The notes beneath the pieces were generated by a model. That model was not told the origin of the DNA. It saw only the letters and a program-made list of their open reading frames with translations, and did not search any database. Positions 5,147-11,611 of a stretch of DNA of 21,901 bases are shown piece by piece (positions within the stretch are counted from its first letter, which is position 1; every line of letters begins with the position of its first letter). Origin of the DNA: Candidatus Nitrosopumilus sp. (GTDB taxonomy: Archaea; Thermoproteota; Nitrososphaeria; Nitrososphaerales; Nitrosopumilaceae); the NCBI GenBank assembly GCA_029864805.1, contig JAOTSS010000031.1, positions 1 through 21,901 on the forward strand, written 5' to 3'. The position numbers and the translations under genes were made by a program.

Positions 5147-6607
5147 ATGGAAATATTCTTTTTCTTCAGCATTGTGGATGCTCTAAAAAATTACTTCAAT
5201 AATGCTTTTGGCTCATTTAATTTTCAAGAATTCCAGCCAAAAATTGCAGAAATGATGCCCTCATTTGAAGTATCGTCTGATTCAACATCATCGAATTTTC
5301 TGATCAACGGTCTTGCAAATATGCAGGATACCATGGCATCTTTGTCTACTTCAGAATCCTCATTGGTATCTGCACCAGTATTGTTGCTAGCAGCAGGTGT
5401 CGTGATCTTCTTTGGAGTAATTGGAGAGTCCTTCTTCAAAAAGACTGGAATTCCAGATGTCGCATTCATAATGGTACTTGGCGTCTTAATTGGTCCCGTT
5501 CTAGGTATAATCCAGCCTGAAGTTGTACTGGAGGTAGTACCATATTTTGCAGCATTGGCATTGATAATCATCATGTTTGATGGCGGTCTGAACCTTGAGA
5601 TCAAGAGTATGGTAAAGACTGCTCATTTTGCATTGGTTCTTTCCATAATTGGATTTGTAATATCTGTTGGAATAGTGACAGGACTTACTCATTATTGGCT
5701 GGAATGGAATTGGATTGAAAGCATACTGCTTGGCTCTATAGTGGGCGGAAGCAGTTCTGCAATAGTATTTGGATTGGTCAGAAATCTTCGCATTTCTGGT
5801 GAGGCAAAGTCGATGCTAAGCTTTGAATCTGCTTTGACTGACATTCTTGCAACTATTGTCGCATTCGTTCTATTTGAGGCTGTATTGACAGGCAGTCTGG
5901 ATATTAACACATTGGGAGACACAATTGGCAGAGCAATCGCAGTTGGTTTGATTCTTGGATTTAGTGTAGGTATACCATGGATGTATGTTTCAACAAAGCT
6001 AGCAAACAGTCAGCATGCATACATGTTGACTCTTGGAATCTTGTTTGTGCTTTACTTTATGGCAAACGCGTTTGGCGAGTCAGGTGCGCTTACAGCTTTG
6101 GTGTTTGGCTTGATGCTTGGAAACAAGGCACATCTATCAAGATATCTGAAATTCAAATCGCCCAAGGTGGATTCAGATGATTCCATGCACAACCAGCTAA
6201 CATTTCTGGTGAGAACATTCTTCTTTGTGTTTGTAGGATTACTGGCAAGTTTTGGAAATATTGAATACATCATATTTGGTATAGTTGCAACTGTAATAAT
6301 TTATGTCGGGCGAGTCATTCTAACCAAAACAACCCTGACCAAAAGATTCTCAAAACTAGACAGAAAGGTAACATCAGTTATGATCCCAAGAGGACTGGCA
6401 GCTGCAGTGCTTGCAACATTTCCACTTACCATGGGACTCCCCAATGCCGAGGCATATCCACAAATCGTGTTTGTCATAATCATGGTATCTGTAATAATTA
6501 CAACTCTTGGCATGGGCAAAGCAAAGAAAATTCCACCACCTGAAAGTCAGGAGGGAGGGTTTGTAAATGAAACCGTCGATCCCGTCCCCACACAAGACAA
6601 ACCATAA
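5147..6607 (+). CDS. CPA1-type (NhaP-like) sodium/proton antiporter
   Basis: A 486-residue membrane transporter expected to exchange Na+ or K+ for H+ across the cytoplasmic membrane. An unusual N-terminal part of about 75 residues (Ser/Thr-rich, with FQEFQPKIAEMMPSFEVSS) precedes the membrane core. About 12 hydrophobic segments run from residue 75 to 455. Family landmarks: FDGGLNL at 144-150, ESALTDI at 217-223 and IPRGLAAAVL at 403-412. In the NhaP group the ion site usually reads Asn-Asp; here it is Thr221-Asp222, which may alter cation choice or stoichiometry. The tail after 460 is short and Pro-rich, with no RCK/TrkA domain, so nucleotide gating is not expected. It lies in an ion-homeostasis block with a CPA2 antiporter and an MscS-like channel. 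The ATG at 5147 is the first in frame; no Shine-Dalgarno is visible. Confidence 0.9.
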   Translation: MEIFFFFSIVDALKNYFNNAFGSFNFQEFQPKIAEMMPSFEVSSDSTSSNFLINGLANMQDTMASLSTSESSLVSAPVLLLAAGVVIFFGVIGESFFKKTGIPDVAFIMVLGVLIGPVLGIIQPEVVLEVVPYFAALALIIIMFDGGLNLEIKSMVKTAHFALVLSIIGFVISVGIVTGLTHYWLEWNWIESILLGSIVGGSSSAIVFGLVRNLRISGEAKSMLSFESALTDILATIVAFVLFEAVLTGSLDINTLGDTIGRAIAVGLILGFSVGIPWMYVSTKLANSQHAYMLTLGILFVLYFMANAFGESGALTALVFGLMLGNKAHLSRYLKFKSPKVDSDDSMHNQLTFLVRTFFFVFVGLLASFGNIEYIIFGIVATVIIYVGRVILTKTTLTKRFSKLDRKVTSVMIPRGLAAAVLATFPLTMGLPNAEAYPQIVFVIIMVSVIITTLGMGKAKKIPPPESQEGGFVNETVDPVPTQDKP

Positions 6608-6691
6608 TTCTGCTTTCAGCATCTTGCATTTGATTACAATGTATTACACTGAATAGCAATCCTCATAAGATAAGTCATATGTCACCACGTC

Positions 6692-7249
6692 ATGTCCAAA
6701 TCAAGTGGAAATGTTAAAAGTACCAGCACCACAATTCGGATTCCTAATGATGTTTACGAAAAAATAGATTTTGAGGCATCATCACATAATTCCCACGTAT
6801 CCACAGTAATCAACAGTATTTTGAGAAAGTATGCCACATGGGACAGATTTGTAAGTGATGTTGGATTCATGTACATGCAAAAGCCGTTGCTTCGCGCCTT
6901 GTTTGACAAAATTTCAGACAAAGATATTGTACAGGTATCAAAGACAATTGGTTATGCCAGAACCCGCGATGCAGTATTATTCATTGGCGACAAGATCAAC
7001 ATAAAGGCAATAGTGAACGTTGTAAAACTGTGGCTTACATCCTCGGAAATACCAATCCGAATAATCAGAAATGATGAAACCATCGAATTTATTGTACAGC
7101 ACAACCTTGGCAAAAAATGGTCCATATACTTTGCAACACTTCTCAAAGAATTGTTCTCCGAGCTAAAACTTTCTTCCATAGAAGAAGATATCAAAGATCA
7201 TACCGTAGAGATCACCTTTGCTCTAAAACCAAAAAAGAAAAAGAAATAG
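6692..7249 (+). CDS. Ribbon-helix-helix N-terminal protein with unknown C-terminal domain
   Basis: 185 residues. The first 50 (TSTTIRIPNDVYEKIDFEAS, then STVINSILRKYATW) fit a MetJ/Arc/CopG ribbon-helix-helix: a short beta strand with alternating Thr, then two helices, used as a dimer to bind DNA. The rest (about 55-178) is alpha/beta with no motif I recognise. It includes a segment AVLFIGDKINIKAIVNVVKL and ends in a run of lysines. It could be a regulator of nearby genes or a sensor whose C-terminal domain binds a ligand. It starts 84 bases after the antiporter and converges on cdvB with nine bases between the two stops. The ATG at 6692 is chosen because the ribbon strand begins shortly afterwards. 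Confidence 0.75.
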   Translation: MSKSSGNVKSTSTTIRIPNDVYEKIDFEASSHNSHVSTVINSILRKYATWDRFVSDVGFMYMQKPLLRALFDKISDKDIVQVSKTIGYARTRDAVLFIGDKINIKAIVNVVKLWLTSSEIPIRIIRNDETIEFIVQHNLGKKWSIYFATLLKELFSELKLSSIEEDIKDHTVEITFALKPKKKKK

Positions 7250-7258
7250 AGTGCTACT

Positions 7259-7900
7259 CTAGTATTGTTCTGTAGAAGATGATATGTCCGAAGATATTCC
7301 TGTAGGTACTGATGGGAATTTCTCTCCAATCTGACTTCGAGCAACTGCTGAGGCTTCCTGCAAGATCAAGTCTGTTTCCTCATTAGATCCTACACTGTTC
7401 TCAAAGCTTCCTTCAAACGTGTTTGATGTTAGTCCGCCTAATACATCGCCCATTGCTGCAAATTCAGCATCTGCTTCTGGCATGAACTTTGCAAGTGCTG
7501 GTCCCATTGTCTTCATAGTCGCCATTGCTGGCCCTAATGCTGCCATAGTGTCGCCAAGATGTCCTACTGTGGATAGTCTCATCTGGACTTGTTCAATGGA
7601 TAACCTCATATTTCCAATTACTTTCTCATTTTTTCTCAATTCTGATAGCTCGTTTGCAAGTACCTTTGCCTTTGTTATGTCATGGCTTTGCTGTGCTTCT
7701 ACTATCCTTTGGAATAGTCTTGCATCTTTTTCAGCAAGTTTATGTGCCATGGAATCAAGTTTTGAGATTGGTTGGTTGAGTGTTCTTGTAGCGCCTTCAA
7801 CTCTTGGCTTTAATGGTCCTTCTTTTTTTATTGAACTGCCAATCTTTTCTGTAATGCTTACAGTTGGTTTTGGTGCCCAATTTTGTTCAAAATTTGCCAT
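7259..7900 (-). CDS. cdvB: CdvB-family ESCRT-III-like protein
   Basis: 213 residues, matching the archaeal Snf7/ESCRT-III core. It has an N-terminal basic helix (KIGSSIKKEGPLKPRVEGAT), a long helical hairpin with LDSMAHKLAEKDARLFQRIV and ANELSELRKNEKVIGNMRLS, then an Ala/Met-rich segment MAALGPAMATMKTMGPALAK and an acidic C-terminal region. In the Cdv system these proteins polymerise on membranes during cell division and are remodelled by the CdvC ATPase. This copy ends without a visible winged-helix domain and without an obvious proline-rich CdvC-binding motif, so it resembles the shorter paralogues and not the full-length CdvB. No cdvA or cdvC is adjacent. It is read divergently from the MscS-like gene across about 180 bases. 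The ATG at 7898-7900 gives the expected N-terminus. Confidence 0.9.
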   Translation of the reverse strand: MANFEQNWAPKPTVSITEKIGSSIKKEGPLKPRVEGATRTLNQPISKLDSMAHKLAEKDARLFQRIVEAQQSHDITKAKVLANELSELRKNEKVIGNMRLSIEQVQMRLSTVGHLGDTMAALGPAMATMKTMGPALAKFMPEADAEFAAMGDVLGGLTSNTFEGSFENSVGSNEETDLILQEASAVARSQIGEKFPSVPTGISSDISSSTEQY

Positions 7901-8035
7901 TTCTACAGCCTTCTGAAATTTTGTCTTAGGGAAAATAGTGAATTAATTTGATCGATCTGGATTAATTTTATTGCCAAATGATTCTTTTGTAATTGTTTAA
8001 TTACTATGTCTTATTTTGTCTTACAAAGTCATACA

Positions 8036-8081
8036 AAGTTTATATTGCCGAACAAATACCAGAATTATAAGAATAGAAAAT
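8036..8081 (+). promoter_or_regulatory. Promoter of the MscS-like gene
   Basis: TTTATATTG around 8039-8047 is a good TATA box about 40 bases before the ATG at 8082, predicting a leader of roughly 10-15 bases. Its position between a possible upstream TTG (8016) and the ATG argues that translation starts at 8082. Confidence 0.45.
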
Positions 8082-9053
8082 ATGGCAAACACCAGATCTA
8101 ATAGTTTCATCACAGGAGTCCCCTCATTAGCCATATTCCCACTATTCGCTGTGCTTCTTTCTGTTACTGTTCTTTTAGGTCAATCCGCATATGCTCAAAG
8201 TGATTCAGTGGGATTTTTGTATGAACCAGGAATTGAAGCAGTTACTGCGTTTGCAACCGGTATTGCAGAATCTGCACCAAAAATCATCGCTGCAATTATT
8301 TTATTGATAATTGGTTTGATTGCAGGAAAAGTGATTGGAAAGGTAATTGAAAAATCTGCATCCAAACTGCTTCAAAAGGTAACCAAAAATAATGATAACG
8401 ATGATGTTGTCACCCAAACCACATCCTCGCGAGACTCTTCAAAACTAATTGCCGCAAGTATACGATGGTTTGTCTATCTATTCTTCATTATTGCTGCAAT
8501 AAACGCACTGGAATTTGAACAGTTATCCACAGCATTGACTGATTTGTGGTTATGGGTTCCAAACCTTCTAGCATTCATACTTATTGTAGTAGTCGGATTA
8601 ATTATTGCTAACTTTATTGGAAAATGGTTGGACCAAGAACTAATCAAAAAAGAGTTTGGCGGTTCAAAATATGTCATAATAGGAGTTAAGACTGTAATCT
8701 ATGCAATCATCTTTGCAGTAGCACTTACTCAGTTGGGAATTGGCGACACAATAATTCCAATTCTGATTTCGGCATTTGCATGGAGTATTGCAATTGGGGT
8801 CGGTGCTGCCATTGCAATAGGTCTTGGCTTTGCACTAAAGGATATACTTCCTGCTGCAATCAACACTGCTTCAAAACAACGTTCAGTGTTAAAGATTGGT
8901 CAAAAGGTACGAATTGGAGACATATCTGGAACTCTTACTGCAGTAGAACTACTTCATGTTATTGTAGCTACTGAAAACAATGAAAGTGTGATAATTCCAA
9001 CCAAAGAACTAAGCAATTCCAGCATAACAGTTATTGGTGAAACACATGACTAG
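8082..9053 (+). CDS. MscS-like mechanosensitive channel protein
   Basis: 323 residues from the ATG at 8082 (a TTG at 8016 would add 22 residues but lies upstream of the likely TATA box). Residues about 1-39 form a signal peptide ending SAYAQ. The next part has the 'conserved TM helix' repeats found in small MscS relatives (PKIIAAIILLIIGLIAGKVI, later LLAFILIVVVGLIIANFIGK). Then comes the pore-lining Gly/Ala-rich helix (IAIGVGAAIAIGLGFALKDI) and an MscS beta-domain (VLKIGQKVRIGDISGTLTAV ... VIIPTKEL). It should open under membrane tension and release solutes at the cytoplasmic membrane. The C-terminal cage domain of full MscS is missing, so it is a short form. Its last bases overlap the start of the next Usp-like gene, suggesting translational coupling. 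Confidence 0.85.
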   Translation: MANTRSNSFITGVPSLAIFPLFAVLLSVTVLLGQSAYAQSDSVGFLYEPGIEAVTAFATGIAESAPKIIAAIILLIIGLIAGKVIGKVIEKSASKLLQKVTKNNDNDDVVTQTTSSRDSSKLIAASIRWFVYLFFIIAAINALEFEQLSTALTDLWLWVPNLLAFILIVVVGLIIANFIGKWLDQELIKKEFGGSKYVIIGVKTVIYAIIFAVALTQLGIGDTIIPILISAFAWSIAIGVGAAIAIGLGFALKDILPAAINTASKQRSVLKIGQKVRIGDISGTLTAVELLHVIVATENNESVIIPTKELSNSSITVIGETHD

Positions 9054-9492
9054 CACCAATGCCTTTAACAATATTCTTGTAACTTATGTAAAGCCGACAA
9101 AAAAGGAAACGGCGTTTAACATGGGCTTGTCTCTGGCAAAAACCAACAATGCCAAATTGTCTGTTGTGGAGTTTATACCAGAAGAACAGCCAGAATTTTT
9201 CTTCTTTAAGAGTAAGAATAACAAGAAAAAAGAGAACGAACAAAAACATCTAGTAGAGAATGCACTAAAGAAATTTGAAGAAAAGGCAAAACAAGAAAAC
9301 ATTCCTCTAAAAACATCATTCAAATCCACAGAATCGTTGGTAGATAGTATCATACAATATGTGGAATCCAATAAAATCGATCTTTTGATAGTTGATCATC
9401 CACACATGTCTCACTCAGAGGAAACACACTACAATGATGTAGTAAATGCAATCCATGATGAAGTACATTGTAACATGTTGACTCTAAAATAA
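9046..9492 (+). CDS. Usp-like protein coupled to the MscS-like channel
   Basis: 148 residues. The ATG at 9046 overlaps the last eight bases of the channel gene; an alternative TTG at 9034 adds only four residues. The fold follows the universal stress protein pattern: FNNILVTYVKP, helix ETAFNMGLSLAKTNNAK, strand LSVVEFI, a Lys/Glu-rich insertion (FFFFKSKNNKKKENEQKH), helix, IDLLIVDHP and a final strand CNMLTLK. The nucleotide-binding Gly motif is absent: the loop after the fourth strand reads HPHMSHSEETHY, rich in His and Glu. That could be a metal or regulatory site, but it has not been shown. The overlap makes a functional link with the channel likely, for instance a cytoplasmic regulatory partner; this is inference. 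Confidence 0.75.
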   Translation: MTSTNAFNNILVTYVKPTKKETAFNMGLSLAKTNNAKLSVVEFIPEEQPEFFFFKSKNNKKKENEQKHLVENALKKFEEKAKQENIPLKTSFKSTESLVDSIIQYVESNKIDLLIVDHPHMSHSEETHYNDVVNAIHDEVHCNMLTLK

Positions 9493-9606
9493 AGAAAATA
9501 GCAAAACAAGATGAAACAGATTGATCCCCTCCGATTGGTTTTCAGATCAGTCTCATCTCATTGAAGATGGTGATTTTGTATTACTAAAAACATTTGGTGA
9601 ATATTT

Positions 9607-9612
9607 GGAGGG
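9607..9612 (+). promoter_or_regulatory. Ribosome binding site deciding a TTG start
   Basis: GGAGGG eight bases before TTG at 9621. There is no in-frame ATG before residue 23, inside the first membrane segment, so this site fixes the non-ATG start. Confidence 0.6.
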
Positions 9613-9620
9613 AACAATAA

Positions 9621-11414
9621 TTGGCAGGTAGTGCAGGAGTAACTGAATTTCTGGCGTTATTGGCTCTCCTACTTGGAGGGGGAATGATAGGTGCTGGAAT
9701 AATGAAGAAGATAAAATTTCCAACCATCATCGGGTTCATCATAATCGGAATGATTGCAGGCCCCTATGGAATTGGAATTGTAGAAGATGTTGAACTTATC
9801 AACCTTCTTGCAGAGCTTGGAATCATAATCCTGCTTTTTGTGGTAGGTCTGGAATTCAGTCTTCAAAAGCTAAGAAAAGCAGGAATCAAAGCAATCCTCG
9901 TGGGAATGTCAGAACTGTCAATAATGTTTTTTCTGGCATATGTGGGTGCCTTCTCGTTTGGATGGTCCCACATAGAGGCATTATATCTTGCAGGAATCTT
10001 GGCAATCAGCAGCACTGCAATATCACTCAGACTCATGCGTGATCTGAAACTGGTAAAGACAAAGGAATTCAACACGATAATCACCATTCTGATTGTAGAG
10101 GATCTTGCAGCAGTTTTGCTGCTTGTAATACTGGGCAATGCTTCAGCAGGAGAAGGAATTGAAATTGCAGATGTGGGGATACTGGTACTCCAAAGCCTTA
10201 CCTTCTTTGTAGTTGCATTAGCTGCTGGAATCAAACTGATTCCAAAACTTTTGGAAAAGATTCAGGGGCTTGACATTCCAGAGGGTCCTTTCATTACTGC
10301 TCTGGCATTGGGATTTGGCCTGGCAGTACTTGCGCATTTTCTTGGACAGAGCTCCGCAATCGGGGCATTCATCATGGGGATGATCATTGCATCATCAAAG
10401 CATTCAGAGGCGATAATTCAAAAGGTTTTGCCGTTGCGTGACTTTTTTGGAGTGATATTTTTTGTGTCAATTGGGATGTTGGTAAATATCATGGCAATCC
10501 CTGAAGTTGCCCTGATCTCAATTCCTATCATAATTTTGGCAATAGTTGGAAAGTTCGTTGGGAATTTTTTTGGTGCTGCCATGCGTGGTCATGATATGAC
10601 TGGAGCGTCAACTGTTGGTTCTGTAATGGTCCCAAGAGGAGAATTCTCGTTTATCATAGCAAAGCAAGCAGTAGACAGTGGTGCAGTAAGGGATTCTCTG
10701 TATCCAGTCACTATGCTTGTAACGTTGGCCACCATGCTTTGCATGCCATTGTTGCTAAAAATACTTCCAACCCTTGCAGATAAGAGCAGTTCAATTCCAC
10801 TAAAACTGATAAATCCTATATTCATAGTTGGGAGATTCTTCAACCAGATGATGCAGTCATCAGATGACGATGCAAGACTAAACAAAATGCTAAAAAGTCA
10901 CGGTCCAAAGCTTTTCATAAATGTGATAATAGTCATTGCAATTCTTGCCATCATAGAATATTTCCACAATGACATAATTAATCTCATGTCAAGTACCGGT
11001 GTACCTCTTTTAATCGAACCTGAATTGATATTAACGATTATCAGCATAATTTTGATTGCCTATCCAATCATCGCATTGTTTGGAAAGATTGAGAAAGTCG
11101 TTACAAACATCTCAGATGTCATATCTACAAAGCTTTTACCAGGAGATACCAGTGAGATAGAACGTAAGCCATTGCATCGGCTGGTTAGAAATATCTTCTT
11201 TGTGGCTTCTGTTTTGATAGTTATCGCAGTGATTGAGCCATACGTTGCAGAGATATCTGAAATAGAGTTCCTGTCGTTGATTATCTCAATCATAGGATTT
11301 ACAATAGCCATAATATTGATTGCAGACAGTGTCTTTGTATTTCAGAAGATATCACACAGTCATATCATGGAAAGCCTTCTCAAGGAAGATGAAAAAACAG
11401 AAGACAACTTATGA
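9621..11414 (+). CDS. CPA2-family (KefB-like) cation/proton antiporter
   Basis: 597 residues starting at TTG, supported by the GGAGGG eight bases upstream. The N-terminal 390 residues are a CPA2 antiporter core. Landmarks are FVVGLEF at 73-79, AISSTAISLRLM at 128-139, VEDLAAV at 159-165 (acidic pair Glu160-Asp161 at the ion site) and VPRGEFSFIIA near 337. It should exchange K+ or Na+ for H+ in the cytoplasmic membrane. After the core there is no RCK/TrkA-N nucleotide domain. Instead about 200 residues contain four to five further membrane segments (FINVIIVIAILAII, ILTIISIILIAYPIIALFGK, a pair after RLVRNIFFV) and a charged tail. This extension is not one I recognise. It is convergent with the 11612-14164 gene across a long palindrome. 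Confidence 0.88.
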   Translation: MAGSAGVTEFLALLALLLGGGMIGAGIMKKIKFPTIIGFIIIGMIAGPYGIGIVEDVELINLLAELGIIILLFVVGLEFSLQKLRKAGIKAILVGMSELSIMFFLAYVGAFSFGWSHIEALYLAGILAISSTAISLRLMRDLKLVKTKEFNTIITILIVEDLAAVLLLVILGNASAGEGIEIADVGILVLQSLTFFVVALAAGIKLIPKLLEKIQGLDIPEGPFITALALGFGLAVLAHFLGQSSAIGAFIMGMIIASSKHSEAIIQKVLPLRDFFGVIFFVSIGMLVNIMAIPEVALISIPIIILAIVGKFVGNFFGAAMRGHDMTGASTVGSVMVPRGEFSFIIAKQAVDSGAVRDSLYPVTMLVTLATMLCMPLLLKILPTLADKSSSIPLKLINPIFIVGRFFNQMMQSSDDDARLNKMLKSHGPKLFINVIIVIAILAIIEYFHNDIINLMSSTGVPLLIEPELILTIISIILIAYPIIALFGKIEKVVTNISDVISTKLLPGDTSEIERKPLHRLVRNIFFVASVLIVIAVIEPYVAEISEIEFLSLIISIIGFTIAIILIADSVFVFQKISHSHIMESLLKEDEKTEDNL

Positions 11415-11498
11415 AATAACCGCAAAACCGACAGCTCATGCAAATGGAGTTTTTAATTTTATTTCTTATTTTTTCATTAATCACAACAAACTGAATTA

Positions 11499-11589
11499 CA
11501 CGTGGGTCCTAAAGTAGCACCGCTAACTATATCCCCATACACGTTGTGCTGGGGAATATAGTTAAGGTGTTTAGAAACATACCCACGTG
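11499..11589. terminator. 91-bp nested palindrome between convergent genes
   Basis: The outer stem CACGTGGGT (11499-11507) pairs with ACCCACGTG (11581-11589). A middle stem CTAAA (11509-11513) pairs with TTTAG (11570-11574), and CACC (11518-11521) with GGTG (11566-11569). The inner stem TAACTATAT-CCCCA (11524-11537) pairs with TGGGG-AATATAGTTA (11550-11564), with one bulged base. The loop TACACGTTGTGC has its own CAC/GTG symmetry. It sits between the 3' ends of two convergent genes, so a bidirectional terminator is the simplest reading. Its length and perfect outer ends also fit a small non-autonomous (MITE-like) element. No T run directly follows either side. Confidence 0.55.
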
Positions 11590-11611
11590 GAATTTAAAAT
11601 AATCAAAAAAA

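Noticed and set aside
7419..7916. A 165-codon plus-strand ORF opposite cdvB
   Set aside because: Antisense shadow of the clearly recognised CdvB coding sequence.
11499..11589. A tRNA or tRNA fragment within the long palindrome
   Set aside because: No T-loop GTTCGA-type sequence or anticodon arm geometry; the pairing is one continuous nested hairpin.
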